Source: Clarkia xantiana subsp. parviflora (taxonomy: Eukaryota; Streptophyta; Magnoliopsida; Myrtales; Onagraceae). From it: DNA of 64,000 nt. The DNA is taken from the NCBI GenBank assembly GCA_036873135.1, contig JAPTYO010000007.1, forward strand, positions 4,074,763 through 4,138,762. Reading direction: 5' to 3'. Each line of letters begins with the position of its first letter. Position 1 is the first letter of the stretch. This document shows, piece by piece, positions 42,470 to 55,333 of the stretch. The position numbers and the translations under genes are program-made. Under the pieces are notes generated by a model, which made no database searches, was not told the origin of the DNA, and saw only the letters and a list, made by a program, of their open reading frames with translations.

Positions 42470-43067
42470 CTAAAACCCTGAAAACAACAAAGAAACCAGC
42501 TCAATCAAGCACAATCCGAAGCTAATGAGAAAAGATGCTCCGGACCAAGAATTTTAAAAAAAATATCCAGCAAATCACTGCTAGGACAGGAAATCTACGC
42601 GGTAGAGAAAACAACCAGAAAAAAGACCTTCAGAGAGAAATGGTAGCCGAGAGATGCGAACCTCTGGGAGAAGTGGAAGTTGCTGTAGAAGAGACAGCAG
42701 AAGATGGATCGACAGTGGGCGGGGGGAACTTTGATTTCCGAAAAAAACGATTTTTGGTAGAATTTATTTAGGGCACAGGGGACTGACTGACAATGGGAGG
42801 GAAAGCATGCCAATAAAAAAAGACGATGGGCGGGAAAGATGAAGTTCCAGAACTACCCTTCCGGTTTCTTTACAATCACTGCGCGTGAACCGCCACATCC
42901 CCACGCGGCCACGCCCCGGAAGTTTGTTCGAAAATAAATTGTGCCGGCACCTCGTACTTTCGTTCTTTGAAGAGAATACCCCGTTATTGTTTCACTTTTC
43001 ATATACGACCCTGGTTAAAGCCCGCCACGAGTGCTTTGGCGGGATGGATTTAGGGGATAAATTAAAA
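42470..43067. other. DDM1 leader and promoter; spacer to the ALMT cluster
   Basis: The sequence just right of the start codon probably contains a 5'-leader intron (donor-like context near 42479). It is purine-rich to about 42770. No gene is seen. Confidence 0.45.
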
Positions 43068-43242
43068 ATTATTGTATAACTCGGCCGCAACAGGTGGTGT
43101 TAACGTGGTAGCCCTTCGCTCAATGTGTAACATGTGTTTATAAACAACAACCGGAAAGGCATAAAGAGTAACATGTTACACAATTATTGGACGAAGAGCT
43201 ACCACATTAGCGTCACCTGTTGCAGCCGAGCTATACAATAAT
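43068..43242. mobile_element. Foldback MITE (about 175 bp)
   Basis: Left arm attattgtataactcggc.gcaacaggtg and right arm cacctgttgcagccgagctatacaataat are near-complete inverted copies, so most of the element folds into one hairpin with a loop near 43140-43165. No coding content. The family is not assigned. Confidence 0.75.
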
Positions 43243-43440
43243 CATGTGTACTTTTCTTTTTGCAAAGGCCTCTAAAATGTATTTATTTAAAAAAAATGAA
43301 TATTAAATTGTAATATAATACATTTCTTCACTAACCACTATTAATGTTGGCCAAAAAAACTAATCAATATTAATAAGTCTAGAGAAGATTTTCAGGTTTA
43401 CAACTTTATTTTTGGCAATTTTTCTATGTATATTTTTTTA

Positions 43441-44710
43441 TTAATAAGCTATCATGGTAATATCACATTGACACCGCTCACTCTTCGGCAAATCATGCAT
43501 TAATACAGGTTCCTCTAATATCGTCAAAACAACGTGTGGGCATGAATCTGCGACCACTTGCGGTTCAAATCGAGCTGAAAGACGACGTCTTTCTAGCGAC
43601 GCAACATCGACTGCCTTGAACTTAGCGAGACTAGCAAGTTCATATACGGCTTCCGCCACCTCGTCCGTGCACTCCACCACATCAATCAACAACGAAACTA
43701 CTGCGACACAAGACAAAGAGGTTACTATATCTTCATCCTTCCAGGAACCCACTTTTAGCGACGCTTTGAGCTTCTCAATATCGTTACGACATCTCTCGAG
43801 GTAGACGTCGGGATTCTGTGTCCTGGTCATTGTCTTGACTACCACAGATAGTTCCGTCAGGGCTTTGCCTGTGTTGGAGCTTATATTCTTGCATGCTTCC
43901 TCGATTTGTTCTCGTATTTGTTGTGGTACCTAGAACAATGTATAAGGGAATGTTTATTTTAGCGACAAATTTTCTTCTACTGTAACTAAAAGTAGTGGTG
44001 GCAAACGAAACGATATGGATCGGAACTGGTCAGAAACTGAGCCGTTTCGAATCAGTCCAGTCCGGAACGGTTCTAAACTGACCAAGTCTATAAGGAGTGA
44101 AGCAGTCCAAAAATCGTTAATATACTTATGTGGAACTGATATGTTCTGGACCGGAACTGGTCTTTGACTGAATCAAAAGTGATTTTGAATTGGTTTTAAT
44201 TTTTAAATTTAGTGTAAATCATAATAAAAAGCGGCATAGACCGGTTCTGAATTATAGTTTCGAACCGGTGGTTCCAAACAAGCTAGATTTTTTAACATTA
44301 GAAATCATCAGTAAAAAAAAATGTTTAGACCGGACCGGTTTGATTCCAAATTTAACTAGAAGTGTTAATAGTTTGCGATACCTTAAAATCGTCAGTGTTG
44401 AGGTGACTGTTAAGGATGTCGATCCTATATGCACATTGGCGGATTAATGCTCCTAGTTTGAGGTATTGCTGCCACGGGTGGTGAAATCGAAACTTTCCAT
44501 GGCGCGGTTCCCAGCTCGCGAAATTGGCTAGACTCTCTTCGGTGCTTTTCGAGCCGAGAATGCTTTTGTATCCTTGAAGGGCTCGGCCGCCGTCACTATT
44601 ATCCTCTCCGTTCTCGAAGGTTTTGAAGTAAACATCTCCGAACCCTAACCATCAAATTGTTAGAAAATATGCATCTCAAATTGGGAAATTATCAAAAGAT
44701 AGATATCTGG

Positions 44711-44746
<36 letters not shown>

Positions 44747-46384
44747 ATATGAGTATCCAATCCTGTGAGATGCATGCAAGGTATTTTTTTTTAGGACAAT
44801 TTAGTCATATATTCACCGACAAATTAGTTGTGAAGTGGTTAACCACTGTTAATTATCTTTCAAGATAAAACACTACTCTGGTGGCAAGCTAACATAAAGA
44901 CTCTACTAGAACATACTCGAAATCCACAAGGAACAAAAAATAAGTCAAACACAATGACCAATAAATCCCAGCGTACTCTTTGACGAAGTGACATAAGGAT
45001 AATAATTAGGAAGAATTGATCGATCAATTGAAAAGAAAACTTCTCTATTTATAAGGATGGTTATATTGAATCAAACTATTAATGAGACATCAATAAATAT
45101 GACTAGAAAACGTCTCAAATAATTATAAAAATAAAGCTGTTAGATATCATTATAATATGTTAAATTCGTTAAATTTAGACGAAATAAACACTACTACGCA
45201 TGTTGAAATGCACTAAGAACATCTTGATGAGGAAAATAATACCACTACCACATTTTTCGAGAAATATTAATCGCGATTAATTAATAATGCATTTTTTGGC
45301 CACTTAATTAATGCATCTAGAGTCTATGGTTTTTGTACTGAAGAGCATATTTATGTTCCTTGATTTGCATATATATGTATTATGTATATATATACCTTGT
45401 AGGAAGGTCCCAAGTTTCTCCATGTTTGTAGCAATAAGGTTGTGAAGCTCCTCCCCGGCATAGACTGGACATACGCATATCGCGATTATGACACATAAAG
45501 CACCTCCCATAAACACCGTCGACATCCTATTATTCGCCATTTCCAGAACCTCCGACTCCCGAAATCCCGAAACCGATATCAAGCAGAACGTCAATATGAA
45601 TATCAACATTCCGTAATCGTATCTCGACTTCATCTTCGGAACAAACCTAAAAAAAGTCGCGGTGGTGGCTGCAATGATCGAGAATCGATATAACTTAGTA
45701 TCAACAGTCGAATTAATATTTACGAATTAATTAATATCCTGAGTCTACGAATCAAAATCGTCGTATATATCTCGAGTTTAATTACCTAGTAGAAAGACAA
45801 AGAACGCGAGTAGTACCGGCTCGACCTTCCTGCCGGCCAAACTCCCCAAGTGATGAGCTCCAACCCCAAGCCCACCAGCTAGAAGAGTTGCTATTGCCCT
45901 ATTCAAACCCTTACTAAGTGTAGCCCCTGAACAATTATTGCATTGTTTCCCAAGTTAAGCTAACATATATAACTGATATGGAAAATACATAAAATTTCAG
46001 ATGAATCACTTAACTGACTATTTTAACATTTTAAGTTATAGGCGATCAGTTTTTGAACTTTTTTTGGATACAGTTTAATTTTTATACTTCAACAGATGCA
46101 GAATTACCTACTGAGAACTCGAACACGACAACAACAGTCATTACGGTCCAAATCGCGGTCTCTTCAAAGTTCTTATAGACGGGCTCGATATAGTACATGA
46201 TCGAGACCAAGGTGAGGGCTAATCCGACCTTGAGGGAATGAGTGACTCTTCTCGGGTCTTCGCATGCGAGCTTTTTCGCGTTCTTTGCCATCTCGGTAAG
46301 CCCTACCGCAAGAAGCTTCAAATTCTGCCATGCTCGGCCTAGAGCTCCGGTTTCTGTGGGTGTCTCCTGCGTCGCCATCTCCAA
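43441..46384 (-). CDS. Aluminium-activated malate transporter family (ALMT gene 1 of 3)
   Basis: Five exons, 46108-46384, 45786-45926, 45396-45668, 44382-44644 and 43441-43929, give 480 residues in frame. The N-terminal half has the ALMT signature [18 protein letters not shown], then [12 protein letters not shown] and about six membrane segments. The motif WEPRHGKF follows, then a long helical cytosolic C-terminal domain. ALMTs are anion (often malate) channels of plasma or vacuolar membrane. Which membrane, and whether aluminium matters, cannot be read here. The start could be Met1 or Met3 (MEMAT). It shares exon structure with the two copies to its right; exons 2 and 3 are exactly 141 and 273 bp in all three. 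The last intron carries ACCGGTT-rich mobile-like DNA, and intron 3 a 34-base A run. Confidence 0.93.
43990..44345. mobile_element. Possible hAT-type remnant in the last intron of ALMT gene 1
   Basis: The sequence tagtggtggcaaacgaaacg near 43994 resembles a hAT left end and is followed by ACCGG/GAACCGG dyads like those in other hAT elements. No right terminus or 8-bp duplication was found. The paralogous introns of genes 2 and 3 lack this sequence. Confidence 0.4.
44711..44744. repeat. Poly-A run of about 34 bases
   Basis: A homopolymer in intron 3 of ALMT gene 1; its length is likely to be variable or misread. Confidence 0.95.
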
Positions 46385-46469
46385 GCTAGAGAATGATATG
46401 TAGCTAGCTAGGCTTAGGAAATGGGTGTAGTTGTTTAGAGTTTAAGAGTAGGTAAGGTGCTTGGAGATG

Positions 46470-46487
46470 GTATGGCAGTTATATATA
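46470..46487 (-). promoter_or_regulatory. TATA region of ALMT gene 1
   Basis: CTATATATATAA on the minus strand lies about 90-100 bp upstream of the start codon. Comparable TATA-like runs precede gene 2 (about 53838-53847) and gene 3 (about 59848-59855). Confidence 0.5.
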
Positions 46488-47532
46488 TAGATAGGGAAAG
46501 AAAATGATGCAATGATAACCGTACGGACTTCGGTGCAAGTACGAAAACTTATAAGCGGTGGAAACTCTGAAAAGCAAGGACGATATTAAACATCCACATA
46601 ATTTAGGAGGCAAATTGATGTAGTTAGTGTTAATACAATTTCAATAGACCTTTTAATTGAGCCTTGCATAATTTGGGAGGGCAAACAATTTGAATCTCAG
46701 TCAATCAAGACAGCTGGAAAGTTTAATTTCTATATTCAATTGCATGAATGTATTAATAAAATATATATTCCTTAACTCATTTGTTAAAAAAATGTTAATA
46801 ATCAACCTTTTTGGATGTATTACAAAAAAAAAAGACATTTTTGGATGGAAATCTTACTGTGTGATATATCTTCATATTTTATAATATATAAAATAATTAT
46901 ATTGATTTAGTAATATATTTAGTTTTCTTGGTTTAACTCTGGTTCTTTTTTGGTATATCAGAATTACATTGTTGTTTTTTAGTGTATCATATTTATTTTT
47001 GTAGTTTTTAGCGTATTTTCCTCTCCATTCAATTACTTTCTTCAATCCAATCATCTACTCATAATTCATCGCTCTCTACTCTTTACAAAAGCGTTTAATC
47101 CACCCCCCCCCCCCCCAATTTGAAAATCAAAATGCTAAGATTTCTGGCAAACTGGTGTGAAGCAATTTTCGGCGACAACAAAGAGGGATTTTCTGGCGCG
47201 TTCGTGACCATTTTTTCAGGTGACGGTTCTGCAAGGTGTCGAGAGAGGAGTGTACAGAGGAGCTCAAATTTGATATTCGACTTTGTCATACTTGACTTAT
47301 CTAAGGGACACCGAAAAGCATCCAAACTGAAATCCAAAACACCCAAAACAACAACAATTTGATCCTGGAAAAAAAAAAGAAGTCAAATCTTAAACACTAA
47401 ATAGGTTCTAACTCGACTATACAAAATGGGGATAAATTAAACTATAATTTATTATGTTTATATACATTATGCATATAAAATACATCCAGAACGGGATAAA
47501 TTAAAATTTCCCATTATATATATATATATATA
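46488..47532. other. Intergenic between ALMT gene 1 and MULE-like element B
   Basis: No gene recognised. It contains a run of about 16 C at 47101-47116. Short open frames at 47095-47362 lack protein features. Confidence 0.45.
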
Positions 47533-48419
47533 GGGTTAAGAACCTATGAAAGGTCTGAACTATCACACATGTTAACGGGGGAGATCTGAAATTTAAAAAG
47601 TTAATAACGGAGGTCTGAAATTTCAGTTTTGTTGATAATAGCGGTCTCCGTTAGTTTTTTCCGTTAAAACTAACGGAAGTTGGTCACATGCTTGGCATGT
47701 GACCGGAAATAAAATAAATTTCCAAAAATGCCCTTCTATCAAGTGTGCCCCTCACATGCTTGAAGTGAAAAGACCAAAATGCCCTTGGAGCCACCACGAC
47801 TCCACCAACCCAGCTCCGGCGACAACCAACCGTATTTCGGCTACCACCACCGTACTCCGGCGACCACCACCAAGGCTCCCATTGGGCTCAAATCGGAGCT
47901 ACCGGCCTCGATTGGGCTCCGATCGGAACTCAGTGGCTCCGGTCCGATCTGGAGCTCTATGGGCCCGACCGGAGCCACAGAGCTCCAGATCGGAGCTTTG
48001 TGGCTCCGACCAGAGCCACAAAGCTCCGATCAGAGATTTTTTGGCTCCGATCGGAGCTTTTTTGGCTCCGATCGGAGTTTTTTTGGCTCCGATCGGAGTT
48101 TTTTTGCTGAGGTGGTGGTCAGAGTCGGGTGGTTGTGGCCGGAGTCGGGTGGCGGTGGACGGAGTTGGGTGGTTTTAATTTGACTTTAGGGGTAAAATTG
48201 TCATTTCACATTTCCTTAAATAAGATATTAAATAAAACAAAATATTAAAGGGGCAAAAATGCCATTTCACAGAATTCTGTTAAATTTAACCCTAAAAATG
48301 GACGGAAAACATCAAATCAACAAAATTGAAATTTCAGACCTCCGTTATTAATTTTTTAAATTTCAGACTTCTTCCGTTAACATGTGTGATAATTCAGACC
48401 TTTCATAGGTTCTTAACTC
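47533..48419. mobile_element. MULE-like non-autonomous element B (887 bp)
   Basis: This has the same long terminal inverted repeats as element A (GGGTTAAGAACCTATGAAAG at the left; its near-complement ending TTCTTAACTC at the right) and the same palindrome array, shorter (about 47905-48105). It inserted in a TA repeat, so a 9-bp target duplication (tatatatat-like) is compatible but not diagnostic. No transposase. Confidence 0.85.
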
Positions 48420-50308
48420 ATATATATATATATATATATATATAACATAAGGACTAAAATAGTGTCAATTGAAGTCTTAGACTCTTAGTAGATTTCTCAG
48501 CGAGTATATCTGTCACATCGAGATTTATATAAAACACACTTATTTTCGTTTATTTTTAATTACAAAAGAATTCAATAAAAGTTTCAGTAGACTATTTTAC
48601 TCACACCCTTGTGATGCATATGCCCCGAGGCCTGAACTCAATGCCTTTATTTATTTATTTTTTATCTTTTCAAAAGTACATTTTTAATTTGTTCAAGTTA
48701 CAGTCCATGTACATTCCATAATTTTTGTGGAAAAAATAAAACGTCAATTTGTTTAGGGTTCGCTTTTCAAAATGCATTAAAAGCTATAGCTAGCACTAGT
48801 AAGTGTATATATGTGGGATTGGGTATACTTGGCACAATTGTATATTCTCCTCTCCTTTTCTCTTTCATATAATCCTAGCTCGGAGGAATTAAGGGAAAGA
48901 GGTCACTTACTACACTACACTACACAACACAGACATATATATATTTATGGCTTCGAAATAAATATCGTGCATGCAGAGGATTTTAGACATTTGGACCTTC
49001 TATGGTTAACACTTGGACGTACCTTATCTTTAAATGTTTTATACATAATGTAAACTAAACCATTGATTATATTTTATTACATAAATACCATCATTAAACT
49101 AATTATATTATATAAAAATTGGATATTATTCCCCGTAATGTTATATAAATGAGATCTTATATTGTAATAATATTTATTAAATCGAATTTTGTGCGGAATT
49201 TATTTATAAATTATATAACACTACAGGAAAACATAGAATACTGACAAAACTTATTGTAATAAATTTTTGTCGTTAGAAGTGTCTTCGGTGACAAAAACAA
49301 TTTACATAAAGAAAAACTACTTTTCACAGAACACAATTAGGTGAGTCAAAATTTCGACCAAATTAAATAAAAAAAAATTCCCGGATAACTACTTAATTTG
49401 CCGATGTACTCAAACTATGTTTGCAAAATGGATGGTCAATAGTTAAAGTGGTCATCACAATATACGGATGAATTGGATTTCGATGATAAGAAGCTTCACT
49501 TATATATGCTGATAACAGAATAATTTCGTCAATAAAGAATCTTAGTTAACTCTTCCAATGAAATTTGAATTTTGTCGAGAAAGATTATCTTTACTGGGCT
49601 AGTATGATTTTGTCAGGAATGAATATTATTTCGTGGGATTTCGTCGGGAAAGAATATCTTAGTATCATTTGGTTGAGAATGAGTCTTTGCCGAAGAAATA
49701 TTTCTTTCGGTAATGACACTCTTTATGAATTGAAAGTCAATTTCAACAACTTTAGTACGCTCATACAACATATTAGCTATTTGTATTGCATCCTGTCACA
49801 GTGTAAAATACTGGTTTAGTCAAAAACCTTCAGCCAGAGCAACCTTTTTGTGACAAATTTTTTGTTGGCAAAAATCTTCATATCATTGAAAAATTATGAT
49901 GAGATCTATTTTTTCATTGTCAAGGATTTGCGACGACTATTTTTTTTCATCATCAAATAGTTTGACCGACGAATCAACCGAGTTGTGTTGTTTGTAAAAT
50001 TTAATGGCGTCGGTGCAAAATTTTAACAAAGTTTCAGAAAATATTATTGAAGATTTTTTTTTTTTTAATCTGAATCAAGAGGTTCCAGAATCGCTCGAAA
50101 CAATGTAGATCTACAACGGGTCAGATCCAATAAATGTATTGGTCCGCATATTTATTATATTTTTGGGCCATAAGTTGAAACATGAGTTAATTTTAGTTTC
50201 CAGCTATATACGCACGCTTTCGGCCCGATAAGGTATCACGATAGGCTTTCGGCCGACAAGATTGCATTATCAATACTTTTCTTTTCGACCGAACGCATCA
50301 ACATTAAT
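48420..50308. other. Intergenic, with a degenerate CACTA-like region from 49222
   Basis: At 49222 cactacaggaaaacatag resembles the CACTACAAGAAA terminus of CACTA transposons. It is followed to about 49950 by degenerate repeats of ttttgtcgggaaag and its relatives, such as CACTA subterminal repeats. No right terminus or transposase was found. No gene seen. Confidence 0.4.
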
Positions 50309-51014
50309 TGATACATTAGGGAGCTAAGAGTCTTGTAGTCATTAACTCAATAGCGTTGATTACACTAGGGAGTTGAGGGTTTTTAGGTTGCAATTAATCG
50401 CAATTAAAATTTCGCTGATTTCGAACAGTTCGAAATTCATAATTAATCGCAATTAAAATTTCGGACCGTTCATTATTCAATGTATGCAATTAACGACAAT
50501 TAAAATTTCCCTGATTTCGTACTGTTCAAGATTTAATGTATGCAATTAATCGCAATTAAAATTCCGGACCGTTCAATATTCAATGTATGTAATTAATTGA
50601 AATTAAAATTTCGCTGATTTTTAACAGACGCTTGACGTGTAGCCGGCGAGCGAAGATACCAGGTGGTACGGCCGACTGACAGTCATAGTGGCAGAGCCAT
50701 CTCTATCTCCGGTGAGATATCGTCGGTGGTGATCGAAGTCATATCTGTTGAAGAACAGACGTTTGACACGGATCCGACGACCAAAGGTAGCATGCGGTAC
50801 GGGCATCTAATATTTATTTGTGAATTTGCATAATGGTATTTTATGATCAAAATTTTCAATCTTTTGTTTATTTTTTCAAATTTTAGGGTGATATTTTATT
50901 TAAAAATAGTATTTCAACATATTACATAATCAGTATAAATTTTATCGAATATTAGTTTGTTAATTATACATATTTGGTAAGTCACCACGCGCGATGCGCA
51001 GGAAATGCACTTTG
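50309..51014 (+). mobile_element. Non-autonomous Helitron-like element with subrepeats (copy 2)
   Basis: This is related along its whole length to 21521-22234, including five tandem subunits around 50395-50620. The 3' hairpin is present in altered form (ccacgcgcgatgcgcagg), and the terminal CTAG has become TTTG, so the copy is probably immobile. It lies between ALMT genes 1 and 2. Confidence 0.7.
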
Positions 51015-51298
51015 TTAACTAAAAAGGCTGACTAACAACCTCGTCGACAAGGTACGAGGTAATTAAAGGATGGTTTCTTTGTATAATAAACCATAAAAGC
51101 TCTAACTAATGGATCATAGTTCATATGAAATATATATATATGGACTCTATCCCGATTATATATATTGTTTTCTAGTGAAATGTTTCATGAACGTGCGTAT
51201 AACTTTTCTACGTACTTTTATTGATTCTTCTAAATATATAACTTTATTACTAAAGAAAGATAAAATTAAATACTAATGATCCGCCTTTTTAACTTAGA

Positions 51299-53730
51299 CT
51301 ATTCTCCTGGAGTCTGGCAAAACACCTCTTCAACTCGATCAACGTTAGTCTTCCGCTCCAGTCGGGCAGACTTTACCCGTCGGGGATGTTTTACGGAATA
51401 ACGTGCCGATCTCGGTGACATCGCCGGAACTGTGTTCTGAGCATGCTCCGGTTCATCCAATATCGTAAAAACAACGTGCGGGAAAGAATCGTGACGTTCT
51501 GGTTTGACACGTGCCGAAAGACATCTTTTCGGTACTGGGGTCGTCGCACCAGCATTCGTAGTCATTGTCTTAAACCCAGCAAGTTTTGCGAGTTTATCGA
51601 CGGCTTCTACTACCTTCTCCGTGCATTCCACGACCTCGATCAACAGAGAAGCTACTGTGACGCAAGGCAGTACTGTCAGTAAATCTTCATCCTTCCAGGA
51701 ACACACTTTTAGCGACGCTTTGAGTTTCTTGACGGCGTTTCTTGAATTCTCAAGGTGGAGGTTAGGGTTCCGTTTCCGGGTCATTTCCGTCACTGATATT
51801 GATAGTTCCTTTAGGGCTTTGCCTGTGTTGGAGCTTATGCTCTTGAATGTTTCCTCGATTTGTTCTCGTATTTGTACCGGCGCCTGCAAAAAACATAGCG
51901 GATGTATCCTCGATTAGATCAACGTGTAGTATTATATTATCGTGCACGATACATGTGTATTACAAGAATGACACTAGATCATGCGAATAACATACGATAA
52001 CAATAAAAATTGAAACAATTGTATAGCTGATCAGCGCGTGTGACTTTTTACAAATGTAATATACAGTGAGAGAAGAGATCTAGTGACGAATTACCTTAGG
52101 GTTAGTGTTTAGGTGAGCATTGAGAGCATCGATCCTATACGCGCATTGACGGATTAGCTCGCCAAGTTTAAGGTATTGTTGCCACGGGTGTCGAAACCAG
52201 AACTTTCCATGACGCGGTTCCCAGTATGCGAAATTAGCGAGAACCTCTTCGCTACTTTTTGAGCCGAGAATACTTTTGTATCCGTGAAGGGATCGACCGC
52301 CATTAGTACCATCTCCGGTCATGTATGTTTTGAAGTACTCGTCTCCGAATCCTAAATCACGATTAATGTATCTAATTATGTTAGAATTAGGCATGAATAT
52401 TAAAGTTCTGTAATGATAGAGACAATAATAAAAATACAATGATATATGTATAGTAATAGTACCTTGTAGGAAGTTGGCAAGTTTGTCAATGTTGAGAGCA
52501 ATATGGTTGTGAAGATTATCCCCCGCCCAAACAGGGCATATCCCAATCGACACAACAAAACATAAAGCGCCTCCAATGAATACCGTTGAGAGCCTGTTAT
52601 ACGCCATTTTTATGACATCCTCTTCCCGGAACCCAGAAACCGATATCAAGCAGAATGTGAGTATGAAGATCAACACTCCGTAGTCGTATTTGGCCTTAAT
52701 CTTTGGGACGAACCTAATAAACGTCGACGCAGTGGCTGCAACCGTATCGAACAAAAAAATAGTAATTTATCGACTGACCTTATATATATTTTATCGATCG
52801 ATACACTAAAGTAACACGATATGACGACTTGTAATTAATGAATGAATTACGTACCTAGTAGAAAGACGAAGGTCGCAAGTAGTACCGACTCCGGGATCCT
52901 GCCGGCCAAACTTGCCAAGTGATGAACTCCAAGACCAAGAGCACCAGCTACAAGAGTTGCTGCTGCTCTATTCAGACCTCTACTAAGTGTACCTCCTGCA
53001 AGTTTTCGTAGTTACTAGTTAAATAACAATAATAAGATTCACTTAATTATTACGATATATATATTGAAATATATATAAAGACTAAGTTACGCATTTCCCT
53101 ATTATTATCTTAAAATTTAGGATAATTGATCACAATATTAGTTTTAACTTTCTATTAGTATTACAGTATGCTGGTTTAAATTTCTGCAGTGCCGAGTTTC
53201 AATTAAAGTATCACGTAGGTGCTAAGCCTTCAAAATGATTCAATCCACAAGTAGGGAGAGTGTTGACGTATAAAAACTAAGTCATGCATTCTCTTATTAT
53301 CTTAAGATTTTAGAACAGTTGGTCAAGTGTATATTATTAATTTTCTAAAACTGAAGTTGCACAATAATTATATACCATAACGTGAAACCAACTGGCCTAA
53401 AACCCTAATATATTAGATGAATTTGTTTAGTATATGTAAAGGCGAAATCGGTGTCGTACCTACAGTGAAGTCGAAAACAACGACGACGGTCATGACGGTC
53501 CAAATCGCGGTCTCTTCAAAGTTATCGTAAACCGGCTGTAAATAGTAGGTGATCGAGACCAGGGTTAGGGCTAGTCCCACCTTGAGGGAATGGGTCACCT
53601 TTCTTGGGTCATCTCTTGCAAGCTTTGCTGCAGTTCCTACCATATCCGCCACTTTAGTAGCAAGTTTCCTCGGCCACTGCCATAGATGGCCTCGAACACC
53701 AGTTTCTGTGGATGCATTATCAATCTGCAT
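51299..53730 (-). CDS. Aluminium-activated malate transporter family (ALMT gene 2 of 3)
   Basis: Five exons, 53460-53730, 52855-52995, 52463-52735, 52095-52351 and 51299-51883, give 508 residues in frame. Signatures include [54 protein letters not shown] and WEPRHGKF. The C-terminus is about 30 residues longer than in genes 1 and 3 and ends in a basic stretch (KHPRRVKSARLERK). Met at 53730 was chosen because it aligns with the starts of genes 1 and 3; an in-frame upstream Met at 53847 lies in the TATA region. All splice sites are GT-AG and no frame problem was seen. Confidence 0.93.
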
Positions 53731-53847
53731 GATTCTGAGAAATATTTTGTTAGTTTGTTTCACTCTGAGTACAGTAAGGAGTCTAAGGACTGAGAGTGAG
53801 GTTGCTACTTTATAGAAGATGCTCATGGCCCTCCCATATATATACAA

Positions 53848-54917
53848 GGAAATAATGGGAAGTGTAACTTATAAAAAAATGATGGGAGAGAAACATTTTT
53901 TAGTAATTTTTCAGTGACGATCTTTGACTGCTTAGAGATTGGTGGAGATTCTCTCTTACCAACAACATAACGTGGAGATTGGAATTTGGTTTCTAGTAAT
54001 TATTAATTACCAGCAATTTGAAAATATATATATTATGCCGCGCTAATAGTACATGATGTCAGAATTGATAATTGAGTGTTTACCGGAGCAGACACGTTTT
54101 CGAACGTGGTGGGTTAGGGTTTTTCCAGATCCTTCTTGTCCACCGGCCGCACCGCATGGCTGGCCATTATTCCCAAGACCCTACTCCCTAGTCATCACAC
54201 AACAACTTAATTAACTAGATGTTGCATTTTATTTGTTAGTATATATATGATGATTCACTATATTCTTCTCTCACACCAAAAAAATGTATATACTTAAGAT
54301 ATAATATAATAATATATGCAATCTTGTGGTCGGTCGGTCGGCCCAATTTAACCGTTCTTTTTCCTAATTCATATTATTAAGTGTATGTGTAACAACTAAA
54401 TTACTATTTGAACTTCATTTTAAAATTTTAAAATGGCTACATTAAATATTGAATTGTTGATCAAATTGTTACTACTTTTGTTATAATTTGTGTTTAAATT
54501 GAACAAAAAGGAGTTTTTTTATATGTACGGTGTATCTACGATAGATTTGAAAATATATTCAATCGAGGACCCAATTAAAAGACACATTTAGAATTGAATG
54601 GATGTCTAATTTAAGTATTTTCATGCAATCATTTTAATTTATTAAAAAATGTATCATTAAAGAACTCACGTGACTGATATATATATTTTCTCTCTAATCA
54701 GATGGATATTTATAACAAATGTATCAATTTGCTGTGAAAGTTTATATAACTAATTTAAAAAAATTAAAGTCCGAATAGAAATAAATTCGTAATTGAATTA
54801 AAGTTCATGTACCGATTTGGTTATTAAATGTTAATAAAAATTAATAATGATATACTACACTCTTAAATATGATCGGTCCGCCCCAGTGTAAGTAAGCCAG
54901 TGTAAGTAAGCCTGTAA
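53848..54917. other. Upstream region of ALMT gene 2 and intergenic DNA
   Basis: AT-rich; no gene recognised. It includes a (gtcg)-type repeat near 54330. Confidence 0.45.
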
Positions 54918-55330
54918 GAGCATCCACAGTGGTATTACGTAAAGATTACGTAAACGTGGGGCCTACATGTTTATTTAAGTAAAGTAAAAAAAATTCTCTG
55001 CAGTGGTTTTATATAGCATTCCTTAAAGATGGGACCCACACGTAAATTTATATTTTTACATAAAGCATTCCTTAAATATAAGGAATACACTATGTATTAC
55101 GTAACAAAATTTTAATTATAAATTAATTCATTTTATAATTAATGCTAGTATCTTATTGGTGGTTGTTGGATTAATAATAAAATATATTTAAGAAATATGT
55201 TTAAGTAATACTATTGCAGAGAAAATATTTTTTATGTGTCTCTTAACTTTACGTAGTACTTAAAGTGTACATAAATGTCTACGTGGCAACTTTAAAGAAT
55301 ACAATTTATGTAAAACCATTGTGGATGCTC
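54918..55330. mobile_element. Tourist-like (PIF/Harbinger-type) MITE (413 bp)
   Basis: Terminal inverted repeats GAGCATCCACAGTGG and CCATTGTGGATGCTC are flanked by TAA at 54915-54917 and 55331-55333. A three-base T-A-A duplication is the PIF/Harbinger target. Subterminal tacgtaa/ttacgta motifs are repeated internally. No coding content. Confidence 0.88.
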
Positions 55331-55333
55331 TAA

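Noticed and set aside
51504..51917. Plus-strand open frame of 137 residues
   Set aside because: It is antisense to the last exon of ALMT gene 2; similar shadows occur opposite the last exons of genes 1 and 3.
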